Shown: piece after piece, positions 11,421-23,959 of the stretch
How positions within the stretch are numbered: the stretch's first letter is position 1
Layout: each line of letters begins with the position of its first letter
Source of the DNA: Silene latifolia
Lineage: Eukaryota; Streptophyta; Magnoliopsida; Caryophyllales; Caryophyllaceae
NCBI RefSeq assembly: GCF_048544455.1
Contig: NC_133537.1
Coordinates: 67,648,134 to 67,712,133 of the forward strand
DNA: 64,000 bases
Direction of reading: 5' to 3'
Made by a program: the position numbers and the translations under genes
The notes under the pieces: generated by a model
The model's database searches: none
What the model saw: the letters and a program-made list of their open reading frames with translations, nothing else
What the model was told of the DNA's origin: nothing

Positions 11421-12179
11421 TCAAATAAGGCTTTTAGGTACCCAAGCTAAGTTGGGTCCTTTATGGTTAGTGACTCTGTAAATTTGATCCTCTCTAACCC
11501 ATACTTGTCTTATTATTCTTTTGGTTTTAACATAGGGTTGTCTTGGTCTTCGTCTAGGAAATGGAACATGAGATACTCTAGGCTTTATCCTAGTGTTATG
11601 AACTTTAGACTTAAATGTATGTTTTTTATTTTCATTCATTTTGTTTGATTTTGGAGGAAGAGATGAGTAATCAAAAGCCATATCATAAGTCCATCTAAAC
11701 TTATTATTACGTTCTTCATTGTTGTCAGATTCATCTATAGTCGAGACATCATCTTCAACTATGAAATCACAAGATTCAACAGATTCGACATTCTTTTGCT
11801 TATCCAAAGCAAGTTTGACACAATTGACTTGAATATGTTCAGTAGAACCACAGTAATTGCAAATCAAATATTCTGGAAGATTGACATATTTTCTTTTTCT
11901 GAAATCACGATCAGACGGATTGGATTTGCATTTATCATGGTCTCTACGACTATAGCATTCATGACCAAGTCCCATCTTCATGTTATTATCAGATTGTTCG
12001 GTAAGGAAGTTTAAAACTTTTGTGCTTCCTTCCCACTTATCATGAACTTTTCGTGCATGTAAGAGTAATTCTTTCAAGGACTCGATTTCTCTTTCACATT
12101 TCGAATGATCTACACTCGAATCCTTGGAAGAGTTACCTTTCTTAATATCTTCACGATATTTATCAAAACGTTCATTCAA
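11421..12179 (-). pseudogene. Element F gag C-terminal part
   Basis: 252 codons continuing the gag of 12201-13829 after a stop in the 12180-12200 gap. It contains a second CCHC-type knuckle, CNYCGSTEHIQVNC (about residues 107-120), then a basic stretch and the segment GPNLAWVPKS that in SIRE elements leads into protease. It would bind RNA in the particle. Confidence 0.75.
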
Positions 12180-12200
12180 GATACGTTTCTCATTATCATG

Positions 12201-13829
12201 TTACTCTCTAAGTTTAGACATACTGTCTTTGGCTTCTTCTAATTGTTTAGAAAGAAATGTAATTTCTTTCTTGTGTTCGGAAACCACACTATCTTTGCCA
12301 TCTAATTCAGATTTTAAAATCTCATTGACTTTCTTCAGCTCAGAAGTTCTAGCATCACTAGCTATAACTTTAGCTTGAAGATGCTTAATGTTGAGTTTTA
12401 GCTCCGAAGTTATAGCATCACTAGCCTTAACTTTAGATTCGAGAGCGTTTTTCGGCAAAGATTTGTCATGTCCGAAGTTACTTTGAAGCAAATTTGTAAC
12501 TTTAGATTTGAGCATTTTGGCTTTAGCTTTCAGAAGTTGGTTTTCCTCAGCAATGTCTAGGATTTGTTCCTTAAGGTCACTTAACTCTAAACTTTGTTCA
12601 TGACAATGATCAAGGGATTGTTCAAAATACTTAATTAAAGCACTCTTAGAAAGTTTCTTAACTTGCTTTTTGAGTTCAAGAAAACTTACCTCTTCATCAT
12701 CATCTGAGTCTGAATCTCCAACAAGACATATCTCAGCATTAGAACTATCACTTTCATTGTCGCTGTCGGAGATTAGGTCAAGACTAACGTTGCTTAGGCA
12801 AATATTGGCAACTTCTTCTTCTTCTTCTTTGGACTCGTCATCTTCAGCATCCAAGTCTCCCCAACAATAAGCCATCATGACTTGCTTGAACTCCTTCTTT
12901 GTTTTGTCACGTTGATTTTTGTCTTTAATTTTCTTCCATGTTGGGCAATCTTTGATCATGTGATCATTATCACCACACTTGAAGCACCCACGGTTAGAGA
13001 AAGACCCTTTTGACTCAGAAGTTTTCTTGGGAGTTTGCTTTATTTTGTTATTTGTTTTATTTTGATTTCGATTGAGGAAAGTTTTCCTAAATCGTTTGAC
13101 AAACAACACAGTTTCATTTTCAATATCTGAAGAATCATTCTTTTTGCTAGACTCAGCTTGTAAGGCCATTTTCTTGCTTGTCCCAGCATTGTCCTCATCC
13201 TGATTCAGAGTAATCTCGTGAGCCATTAAGGTTCCGAGTAGCTCCTGATAGGATAACGAAGTTAGGTCCTTATATTCCTCTATAATAGACACTTTATGTC
13301 TCCATCTGCGAGACATACTTCTAAGAATTTTCCTAACAATTTCCTTGGAATCGAATGTTCTTCCTAAATTTTTTAACTCATTAATGATACTAGAAAAGCG
13401 AGAGGACATGCTGGCAACTGACTCGTTTTGCTCCATGGCAAACAGCTCGTATTTTCGCATTAGTAATATCATACGTTGCTTTTTGACAACAGCGGTTCCC
13501 TCATAGGCTAATTCTAGACCATCCCATATTTCCTTGGCAGATGAACTGGTTGAGAAACGATCGAATTCAGTTGGAATCATACCATTTTGCAACAAACTTA
13601 TTGCTTTTGAATTCTTCTCAGCCTTTTTATAATCCGCCTCAATATAATCCTCTTCCTTCTTTTCGACGGTAGTGCCATTAGTGGTTGCAAGTAAGATCTT
13701 ATTCGGACCATTCTTGATAATCAACCAGCACTCCCAATCGTTACCCTTAATAAAATGGGTCATCATATTCTTCCATAAACCATAGTTCGTCCCATTGAAG
13801 ATAGGACACTTAAGGTGTTTGGAATCCAT
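12201..13829 (-). CDS. Element F gag
   Basis: A 542-codon gag starting at the ATG at 13827-13829. Domain order: DUF4219/UBN2-like gag fold (residues 1-210; CPIFNGTNYGLWK, then KQRMILLMRKYE), a CCHC zinc knuckle CFKCGDNDHMIKDC (about 281-294), an acidic region encoded by GAA/TCC repeats (about 320-375), and a long leucine-heptad coiled coil to the end. The length and coiled coil fit SIRE-type gag, which is longer than in other copia lineages. It abuts the second gag part after a premature stop. Confidence 0.85.
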   Translation of the reverse strand: MDSKHLKCPIFNGTNYGLWKNMMTHFIKGNDWECWLIIKNGPNKILLATTNGTTVEKKEEDYIEADYKKAEKNSKAISLLQNGMIPTEFDRFSTSSSAKEIWDGLELAYEGTAVVKKQRMILLMRKYELFAMEQNESVASMSSRFSSIINELKNLGRTFDSKEIVRKILRSMSRRWRHKVSIIEEYKDLTSLSYQELLGTLMAHEITLNQDEDNAGTSKKMALQAESSKKNDSSDIENETVLFVKRFRKTFLNRNQNKTNNKIKQTPKKTSESKGSFSNRGCFKCGDNDHMIKDCPTWKKIKDKNQRDKTKKEFKQVMMAYCWGDLDAEDDESKEEEEEVANICLSNVSLDLISDSDNESDSSNAEICLVGDSDSDDDEEVSFLELKKQVKKLSKSALIKYFEQSLDHCHEQSLELSDLKEQILDIAEENQLLKAKAKMLKSKVTNLLQSNFGHDKSLPKNALESKVKASDAITSELKLNIKHLQAKVIASDARTSELKKVNEILKSELDGKDSVVSEHKKEITFLSKQLEEAKDSMSKLRE

Positions 13830-13914
13830 TTGATAAAAATTAAATGCAGCGGAAAAACAGTAAATAGACTCAAAAAAAAAGATCAGACTCTAGCGGTTAG
13901 GCTATCAAGAGCAC

Positions 13915-13929
13915 GAGGCTCTGATACCA
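13915..13929 (-). other. Element F primer-binding site (initiator Met tRNA)
   Basis: The minus strand reads TGGTATCAGAGCCTC, complementary to the initiator-Met tRNA 3' end. It lies two bases from the LTR inner edge and gives the orientation. Confidence 0.85.
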
Positions 13930-13931
13930 AT

Positions 13932-15520
<1,589 letters not shown>

Positions 15521-15549
15521 TTTAAGTTAAATTAATTTAAGTTAATTTA

Positions 15550-15740
15550 AATTCGGATCGTATAAGTTCAGTTCAGACCCTATAAGTTCAATTCAGTTCA
15601 GATCCTATAAGTTTGTTCGAGATCCAATAAGTTGATTGATTCGAGATCCTATAAGTTCGATTCGATTGATTGAGATCCTATAAGTTGATTGAGTTGATTC
15701 AGATTATATAAGTTGATTCGATTCAGATCCGTTTTGATCC
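15550..15740. repeat. Degenerate minisatellite, unit around GATCCTATAAGTT
   Basis: About seven imperfect copies of a 22-30 bp unit with core AGATCCTATAAGTTGATTC lie in direct orientation. Unit length varies by insertion of GATTCGATT-like hexamers. No coding potential. Confidence 0.8.
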
Positions 15741-17507
15741 AAAAAAAAGGCGCCTTTAATATGTTTAATAAAAAATTTTGTATAAGCTAGTCGCTAGTTA
15801 TTTTGGTGAAATGTGCTACTTGTTGGTTGGTCATTAATCATTCACAATCTTCTCCTAACGAATTGAAAAGCAGGATTAATGGCAAAAGGAAAAGAAGCAA
15901 TTAATTGTATAAGAAGGATTGTGGCCCTGTCATTAACAACTAGCGATTTAAAACAGGGAGATCAAGTGTGGACTGTAGTGTAGTGTGTGCTTTTGTTACC
16001 AAACAATCTAAGTGTTAGTTATAGTTGTAATATAGAAGCAAAACACCCACAAATTCATTGATTTGTCACTATCTACTCCATTCAAATTGAATCTCAATAG
16101 CTAACAATTCATATACTTAATAAGGGTATCCTTTTCTGGCTTTCTTTACGGTCTTCAAGATTAGAGCGAATCACACAAATTATTAAATTATTAAAGGAGC
16201 GCTTGGTTTAAAAAGGAGAAAGGGAATGAAATCGAGAAAGAAATATAAAGGGAAAGAAATGACTTGCCCTTTCCTACTCTAATGTATTTAGTTGTAAATA
16301 AGTAAAGGAAATGTAAACATATTGAGTTAAAACAAACAACCATCCTAAACCACTATAACCACCCCACAACCACCATCATCACCAACACTCACTAAGCCAC
16401 CACGTCGGCGCTCTCCCTACGTGAAATACCACCCCCACCACGCAACACCCACACCAACCCCTAAAAAATCCACCCTAAGCAACAAAATCCCCTCCCCCAC
16501 CCTCATAAACATCAAATCTAATTCAGTCAAAAAATGCACAAGGGAGACTTTGGTTTAGTTGAAATAAACTTGACATAAAAAGTACTTAAGTACAGTTAAG
16601 GTAATTATGCTAGTATTAACACTTTTTTTTGGAGAGTCATGATTAAGCAAGTGTAACCACAAACATCAAAATAAGTTGCAAAAGTTGTATAGAAAACCTG
16701 CTAGACTATTTGACCGAAAAATACCATAACAACGGCAACAAGTGATTGAATTTTTTTTTGATGGTGACAAACAAACAATTAGTGTTTAACATACAAAATC
16801 ATATACATTTCCCTATTTCAGCATCCAGTCCCCGTTCTCCCCAACCAACATCCAACACTAAAAGAATTAAAATTCCATATGTGCAAGATCATTATACAAT
16901 TATGTTAATTTTAATTGTGTTTATGTGTATTTTCTGATCGTTTCAAAGTTCCTGAGTTACATACTAATCTTTTTATGTCAAAATTAAATATAATCGAGTT
17001 TATTGTAAAAAAAATTATGTTATTTATTTGAAAAAACTCGAAAAATTTACAACAAAGCTGATAAACATTACAATTAAATTTATGAATTTTATACAAAAGC
17101 TCAGAAATTATATGATCATTAATTATACATCTCGTGGTATAATCTATAAACTGAGCATTGATTATTTGCGTATTCTAAGGCTTCAAATGTTTTATTTTGA
17201 ACATTATTTTTCATTGCTCAATCACCAATCGGATCTAGACATCTAGTTATCTACCAATGGATGACGAGTGAAAAAAAATATAAGTGAATGATCAATTTAT
17301 GTCCAAAATACATTCTCAAAACAAAAAGTTAAACAACACACAGGTAAAAATAATGAACAAAAAGGAGTTATAAGGTTTACTTTACTTATTCCTATTGGGC
17401 ATTCTCAGTAGAAAAATGTCCTATAAAACATTTTGCATAAAATATTACAGCTTAACCATCATGGTATCGGATGTAAACCAAAATACCTAATGTCAAAACG
17501 TATCAAC
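15741..17507. other. AT-rich intergenic DNA, no gene seen
   Basis: No supported ORF, RNA gene or complete transposon. A C/A-rich patch with CCAC repeats (about 16340-16500) stands out from the AT-rich background. This is the distal upstream region of the host CCCH gene. Confidence 0.6.
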
Positions 17508-17700
17508 TACTCCCTCTGTCCCGGTCATTTGTTGTCATTTTCCATATTGAGGTGTTTTCTATTTTAAGAATGACTTGATGAGCAATTTGATCATTTACAC
17601 CCAATTTGTTTCACTTGTCATTTAGTAATTGACTCATTTCTCTTTCTTTGGTCTTTGTGCTAAAACCAAAGGACAACAATTGACCGGAACGGAGAGAGTA
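17508..17700. mobile_element. Stowaway-like MITE
   Basis: TA-flanked element of about 190 bp with terminal inverted repeats. The left end, CTCCCTCTGTCCCGGTCA followed by TTTGTTGTC, matches the reverse complement of the right end GGACAACAATTGACCGGAAC-GGAGAG with few changes. The CTCCCTCYGTYCCGG terminus and TA target duplication are diagnostic of Stowaway, the non-autonomous relatives of mariner. It has no ORF. It ends about 165 bp upstream of the host gene's TATA box. Confidence 0.9.
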
Positions 17701-17744
17701 TTATAAACACGGCCGTAGTCTTAAACCCGAACCCATAATCTTGG

Positions 17745-17756
17745 TTGACAGTTGAC
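17745..17756 (+). promoter_or_regulatory. Tandem W-box pair upstream of the CCCH gene
   Basis: Two TTGAC cores seven bases apart (17745-17749 and 17752-17756), about 120 bp before the TATA box. Tandem W-boxes are binding sites of WRKY factors; function here is inferred only from sequence and position. Confidence 0.4.
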
Positions 17757-17864
17757 CATCCGATCCGTGTATGAGTAAGTTAGTGAAAGTGTCCTGCTAA
17801 TCGTAACAAATTTTTCTGCTCCATCACCGCCTCTTTCTAGTTCCCGCCAATTTCCTCCTCCCTC

Positions 17865-17871
17865 TTATATA
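17865..17871 (+). promoter_or_regulatory. TATA box of the CCCH zinc-finger gene
   Basis: TTATATA within a pyrimidine-rich stretch. It is followed 20-80 bp later by CT-rich sequence typical of plant 5' leaders (Y-patch, 17880-17960). Transcription would start near 17895-17905. Confidence 0.6.
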
Positions 17872-18041
17872 CCACCCCCTGGCCTCTCTATCTCTGTCTC
17901 TGCCTCTCTCATTTTCTCAGATTTTTTTCTCTCTTTGTTTACTCTCTCAAGTTTCTATCTCTACAATTCCGTTTCGTCGTCGATCAGCAGAAGCATCGTT
18001 CTACGATAATCAGCCATATTTCGAAGTAGCCTATCTAATTT

Positions 18042-18952
18042 GTAAGTCAAATATCTGATATCGTATCGCAATTTAGGTTTTATCAGTTCAAATTCGTGAT
18101 ACACTTTGTATTAATTGCTGATTTTGTTTAGTTTTCGTAATTTAGTTATGATACTCTTGAATGCGAATTAGTTTCAATTGAACTCTGTTTTATCATCTTA
18201 GATTTCTCGATCCGTGTATTGTTTCCTGCGTTGAAATCGTGATTATATTTAACTGTGAACTGAATTAGTCGCAATGTAGTTTCGATCAAATTCGAGTGAA
18301 TCTGTTGTGCGATGTAGGATATCCTCCCTGTTTTCCTGCGATTTTTTAGTTTTAACATCCGATTAAAGCTCACTGTTGCATAAGTTTTCTATTTACGAAT
18401 GATTTTCAATAGAATCTGGAACTGACTATATGCTTTTTCCATAGTTATTTATAGTCTAACGAAAGCTATTTTATCAGCATTTTATACTGAAGTATCCTTA
18501 CGATCCGCGAATTGAACCTCGATTTTCGTAGATGATTCGCTTTAAATTTGTATAATGTCGTTGATTCTTCATGTATCTCTATCTCATAAATCTCACTGAA
18601 AATCTTTTATATTTTTTCTGCTTAAAAGCAATGAATTTATGCTGCTAATCGGTTAATCTGCTGAGATTTATTGTATATTTGCGGAAACCCTAATTATCAT
18701 GATATTTCTTCTGTGTTGTAGCAAAATTTTGATAGTTTATTACAAATTTCTTTCACAGTTGATTGTTCACTTTAAAATTGTATTATTTCGTAATTCTGAA
18801 ATATTCATACTCTATATCTCTGCTTCACCGGACTGCATTTGGAATTTTTGTTTGAAATCAATGAACTGATATCGCTAATCGACTAATCAGCTGAAAATTG
18901 CTCTGAATTAGCGGAGAATCTTAACTTTGATGCTATTTCCTTTGTTTCGCAG
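18042..18952 (+). other. 5'-UTR intron of the CCCH gene
   Basis: Donor GTAAGT at 18042-18047 and acceptor TTTCGCAG ending 18952, 13 bases before the start codon. The intron is T-rich as usual in dicots. Its last 430 bp are an old tandem duplication: 18535-18765 resembles 18766-18996, including a second acceptor (TGTTGTAG ending 18721) and decayed first-exon sequence (231-bp period). Confidence 0.7.
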
Positions 18953-18965
18953 CAAAATCCTGAAA

Positions 18966-20923
18966 ATGCAACAAGAAATTTCTTCCTCAGTTATGTCAAA
19001 CTTGCCGAGAATGTCACAATTAACCGGAGGTGTCTCCGAGATTTTGACCTCAAAGCCGTATTCCTCCGTCTTCTTTGACTCAGATCACTACGGTGTCTCT
19101 CTAACACCTGTCACGGCCAACTCTAGTGATCAAAGCGCCACTGCCACGGCTGCAGCTGTAGCGGCTGCATTCTCCCGTCTATTGTCACAGCACAATGACC
19201 TGTTGAACCGCTATGCCTTCTACATGTCTAAGTTACAGGAGGCCTTCAAGGAAGCCGAGATTCTCCGCCAAGAGAACACCAACCTCAGATTCGCAAACCG
19301 TGAGCTCAGCCAGCAGATCAGTGTCCTACTTGAAGCTGCTACTTTTCAGGAAGCTGCAACGTTCTCAGAACCTCTTGCCTCAGCTAGCTGCTTTTCGAGT
19401 GGAGAGAAGAAGACAACGGAGGAAAATGAGGGAGGCGTTTGGGAGGAGAGGGTTGAGAATACTTCAGAGGGTCCAACAAGTGTGATTGAGAAGGAGAACA
19501 AGAAGCAGCAGAAGGTTGAGGAAGGGAGAGTCAGTCCGCCTAAGAGTATTTCTGTCAGGTCTAACGATTATCTGAAGATGAGCCCTGGTGGTGCGTCTTG
19601 TGCAACTGGAAGCAGTTCTGAACCTAAGCTCAAGCTTAAGCATGGTGGTTCCCCTAAGACTCGCGCTCTTAGCCCTGTCTCTGGTGCGGTACGTGTGTTA
19701 TTATATATAACTACTTTGATTAAAGAACAAGTTACTAATTTGCTGTGATATATTTGCTTTATTGTTTGTTGTGTGATGTTAGGTCGTGTTAATTATGCAC
19801 TAGTCATAATATGTAGTACTTACTTGGTGGTTGTTTGCATTTTGGTTGTTCATTGTGGTTTTGTCAATGTATAGTCGACAGACGACAGTGAGATCATATT
19901 GCCAAGATGAAAGTTTATGTCGAAACAATCAAAGTTGATATGTATGGCTGGATCCAATTGATCAATCGGTATATAATTAACGTTCCGGTAATCATGTAAA
20001 TTTGATGTCATTCGAAGTTATCTTCTGGTGCATCATTCCCTGATTAGATGATTCATGATTGTATTTCTAAAATCATTGTAACTCAGATGAGATTTTATTG
20101 GTCCACCTAATAGCGGCTTTTATCTATGCCTATTTTAGTAATTTCTGTGATTTCAGCTGGCATGTCATAGTTATGAAAAAGTCTGAATTGATAAAAACAT
20201 AGCACACAAACGAAAAATTCATGTTTTTCCGAATCTTCATGAAATATCAGCATAAGCATGCTCGCCAAATATGGATGTAAAGGAATTAATTTTTATGAGG
20301 AGCTATACTCCCCCGTCTTCTAATCCGTATGTTTTATCCGTATTAATCAAAATGTGAAGGGGTGACTAGTCTGAGATGTACCCTGCTGGGCATTTTAGGC
20401 ATGCCTATGGAAATAGGGATGTAAAGTAGTCTTGTCCTTGGTTTAGCTTTAGCATTATGGTTAATTCAAATACAAGTGTAGTTATTAACTCGGTTTAATT
20501 AAGATGAAAACTGAGTAAGGAGGTCAACCATGGAATTCTGGATTATATATATACTGTATTTACATTCTGCTGTACCTAATTTTTCTTCTTGCTACTTACT
20601 GTAAATTTAATGCATTACAGCAAAAGGTATATGTGCGTGGAGGGAGCAAAAAGGATGGTCCAATAGTGCTCGACGTTTTCAATCAAGGGATGTTCAAAAC
20701 TGAGCTTTGCAACAAATGGCAGGACACAGGAGACTGCCCGTATGGAGATCATTGCCAATTTGCTCATGGGATAAAGGAGCTTCGCCCTGTCATCCGCCAT
20801 CCTCGTTACAAGACTGAAGTCTGCCGCATGATCCTTTCTGGAGATTCGTGCCCTTATGGACATCGTTGCCATTTTCGTCATGCCCTTACTCTAGAGGAGC
20901 AGCTCATATATGGGCTGGGGTAG
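18966..20923 (+). CDS. Tandem CCCH zinc-finger protein, C3H14/C3H15 type (two coding exons)
   Basis: Exons 18966-19688 (241 codons) and 20621-20923, joined in phase 0 across a GT-AG intron (19689-20620), give 341 residues. Arabidopsis C3H14 and C3H15 are about 310-315. Residues about 65-125 form a leucine-rich coiled coil ([20 protein letters not shown], then [16 protein letters not shown]). The C-terminus carries two fingers of the form C-x8-C-x5-C-x3-H, each led by a KTE(L/V) motif and separated by 18 residues, the layout of RNA-binding tristetraprolin-like TZF proteins that bind AU-rich 3' UTRs and promote decay. In Arabidopsis these relatives act in secondary wall formation and anther callose metabolism (CDM1). 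All finger ligands are present. The ATG is the first after the 5'-UTR acceptor. It is the only host gene in the window. Confidence 0.92.
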
Positions 20924-21555
20924 CTGATCAACTTAATGATGGGAGACTGAGTTAAGTGAAAGGAGTGTTTATACTTGTCGATAAAACATGTGATAATAAT
21001 AATATCTTTTTACTGTAAAAACCAATTAAACCTACATAATTAGGGGTCATATCAGTATATAAAGTGGATATATAAACAGAAAACAGGGAGTGATTAGTTT
21101 TGAACCAGGTAAATGCAGCTGCTGGTTTTTGAGGTAAAATACTTGGAATAGCCATACAGTTTGAGCTAAGTTTTGTAATAAGTTGTACGCGATAGTTCAT
21201 GCTTGATTCTGCCAGACATATGGTGATTTGGTGAACTGTTTTTGGAAATGTATGCACAGTTTGGAACTCGAATTAATGTATTTATTTGGCGTACTCGGTT
21301 TAGCTGTCTTGTTTCTATGACTAATATACATAAGAACATCAGGCATTCGCATACAGGTAATTCATACTAAGGTTGTGACACAATACATGGCCGATTTGTC
21401 AAAGGCTGAATCTCGCACAGGCCGCGATGGTCAATTCTGACATCAAGGCCCAAACTGAGATTTAACACAGCAATGTGTAATGTATCATTTTAATCCAAAA
21501 GGTATATATCAATAGACAACAGCTTGTTATACGAAAGTAGTAGTAACAATGAAAA
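20924..21555 (+). other. 3' UTR and downstream flank of the CCCH gene
   Basis: Non-coding. AT-rich stretches suitable for polyadenylation (AATAAT near 20995, TTAATGTATTTATTT near 21272) occur within 350 bp of the stop. I see no other gene or transposon here. Confidence 0.45.
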
Positions 21556-21559
21556 TAAC

Positions 21560-22213
21560 AAGATTAGAAATAACTGATTCGTAGTGACGTGGTAAGAAAG
21601 CCATTGCCTTGAAAACTATTTCGGCACGATCGTGGTGACGATCAGCAATTGCCGGTAGTTCCCCAAGGATTTACACTACAACACTTAGACTCGCCCGCTC
21701 GAGTCTAAGAGCATTGGAACGATAGCACGAACTTTAACCTATAAATATTATATGAACAGAAGGCCGGGGAGAAATTGAGAGAGGAGTGTGAGTGTTGTGT
21801 GTTTCTGGAGTGAAGAGAGTTAGAGCAACAGACGGAGCCAAAACTGCTCCACAAAAACAACACTCAAGACTTGACTAGTGGAGCATAATCAACTCCTTAA
21901 TCGCTGCCACTAAAAGTCTTATTTGACTAACTGGTACGAATCTCAAACACAACCTGTTACACTGAATGTAGACAACTCACTTCACACACAAGCCCAAAAA
22001 GGTAAAAGTGGGTCAAGGCCCGCACCGCAGGTGCTCTACCCAAACCTAAGGCTTGTAAACACTCTCAACAAAAGCCCCTTTGGTCCACTCAGTTAACCAA
22101 TGAAGTACAAAGGTTAATATAACCCAAATGGGGAAGGGGAAATCCACCGATGTGGGACTCAAAAGGAATATGGCAAAAACCAACATCGCTTTTATAAGCC
22201 ATCATTTCCAACA
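21560..22213 (-). repeat. Probable 3' LTR of decayed copia element G
   Basis: On the minus strand it starts TGTTGGAAATGATGGC at 22213, preceded by a purine-rich CTGCTGGGGAT segment resembling a polypurine tract. GAGTCCCACATCGGTGGA follows, a wording frequent in plant copia LTRs. The far end is estimated near 21560-21590, where GGCTTTCTTACCACGTCACTA occurs on the minus strand. No second LTR is visible. An 18-bp stem GACTCG...CGAGTC lies at about 21690-21708. Confidence 0.5.
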
Positions 22214-22540
22214 ATCCCCAGCAGATGGCGAAGAAAAGCAAAAGAAGAAATTCCTGGGTAAAGGAAGGATTGGATACTTAGGTATCAATATCTTTCGAAA
22301 TGAATTGAGTGAAATGAGGAAACAACTTACTTACAGCGAGAGAATATCTTGCGATTTGAATTCCTAATTGAGTTTCGGTCGATACCTCCCACAACACATA
22401 TCATACCTTCAAATTGTGACCGTTCCATGATTCCATCGTGTAACGCGCTCTTTGAAGCGATGCGTTTACCTTGGTACTCATATATAGGTGTGTTCGGAAG
22501 ACTTCTCAAAGTCTTGTGAACCTACGTAGGTAGCTCAAGT

Positions 22541-23248
22541 AGAGGTAGCAAACGGGTCAATCGGATCAGTTTTGGTTCAGGTTCTTTCGGATTGGGTTAT
22601 TTCAGTTTATCTTTTTTCGATTTCAGTTCGGTTCAACTCGGGTTGGATTCACTTTCCAGTTTTAATTGGTTGTAGATATTTCGAGTCGGTTCAGGCTCGA
22701 GCCGGGTCAATATCGGAACAAATAAGGTTCGAGTCGGGTCAATATCACAGCAGTTGAGATTCGAGTTAGGTCATAATCGGATCGGATGTCAAGGGATTAG
22801 GTCTTTATTCAAAACATTGGATATAATACAAATAATGTTTTTTTAAAAAAAGTAATATATAATGTTTTTTTTGTATAACTACGATATAATATTAATTCAT
22901 TGACGTCAAATGGGTGACACTCATATAGAAAAAGACACCTTAGATGTGACGCCTAGTACATTTGGGTCATTTCGGGTTTCAATGTTGGGTTCCAGTCATC
23001 AATATACGAGTTGAAATCGGTTTAGGTATATATCGGTCCGGATTAAAACAATTCAGGTTGAAACAGTTCAGGTTCATTAGATCTTGGGTCTGTTTCGGAT
23101 ATTATAAATTCGATTCGATTTTGAATCAATTCAGGTCGATTCAGGTTTTGGGGTGAAGTTCAGTTATACCTTTCGGATGTATGATCAAGTGTCGGTTCAG
23201 GTATTTTCGATCGTTTTTTCGGGTTCGGTATACTTTTGTCAGGTCTAG
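22541..23248. mobile_element. hAT-like non-autonomous element (MITE)
   Basis: 708 bp flanked on both sides by the 8-bp direct repeat GCTCAAGT (22533-22540 and 23249-23256), the target-duplication length of hAT transposons. The left end AGAGGTAGCAAACGGGTC resembles hAT terminal repeats; the right end read inward (CTAGACCTGACAAAAG) matches it only partly. The interior is a degenerate array of GGGTCGGGTTCAGGT-like words with no ORF. It interrupts decayed copia element G. Confidence 0.7.
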
Positions 23249-23389
23249 GCTCAAGTGCTTCTCAATAGCATGAGCCATTAAGAACATATATAAGTCCAAC
23301 CTGGTGTATAATTCATCAAGTGCATCTCAAAGCACCACCGGTAACGCTATAGACCTAGTCAAGTGTCACTCTTTAACTTGACTTAAGGA

Positions 23390-23900
23390 CTTAAGCCCCA
23401 TTCCCCGTATCAACACTAGTCTCCTTGTCAACCCCTTAGTAAGAGGATCCGCAATATTGCTTTCGGACTTCACATAGTCCAAAGCGATCACTCCAATTTC
23501 AAGGAGTTGTTTAACTGCAGCGTGCATGATTCAAATGTGTCATTTTTCGCATTATAAACATTAATCTTAGCAACACCAATAGGTTCTTGTGAGTCACAAT
23601 GTAAGGAGACCGGTGTCTGTCGTCCTCCCCACACTTGTACATATGCTAGTAGGTTTTTCAACCAATCAGCTTCTTGTCCTGCCAACTCAAGAGCTATATG
23701 AACTCCGATTCCATGGTGGAGCGTGCAATACAAGCCTGTTTAGTAGACTTCCACGATATAACACCTCCACTCATGGTGAAGACAAAATCACTAATAGAAC
23801 AAATCTCATCGTTACCTGAAACCCAATTCACATCACAATATCTGTATCCACAGGGGTTTTCAAAACATTTTGATTCACCACCGAATTTAAGGAAATTCGG
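23390..23900 (-). pseudogene. Copia RNase H remnant (element G)
   Basis: Minus-strand frames give [32 protein letters not shown] then ALELAGQEADWLKNLLA and VSLHCDSQEPIGVAKI, the copia RNase H domain with its catalytic Asp and Glu. A frameshift lies at about 23695-23733. Similarity continues in broken frames to about 23390 (ALDYVKSE, ADPLTKGL), where the element's pol would end. Reverse transcriptase and everything upstream are gone. Confidence 0.8.
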
Positions 23901-23959
23901 ACACCGTTTTAGAGAAAATGGATTCGTATGAAAGTATGTGATGTGAAGTTTATTAATAA

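Noticed and set aside
16197..16330. Possible MITE starting GGAGCGCTTGGTTTAAAAAGG
   Set aside because: No inverted terminal repeat or target duplication found on the other side.
18927..18965. Upstream in-frame ATG of the CCCH gene
   Set aside because: It lies inside the 5'-UTR intron before the acceptor at 18952; the mature mRNA starts at the ATG at 18966.
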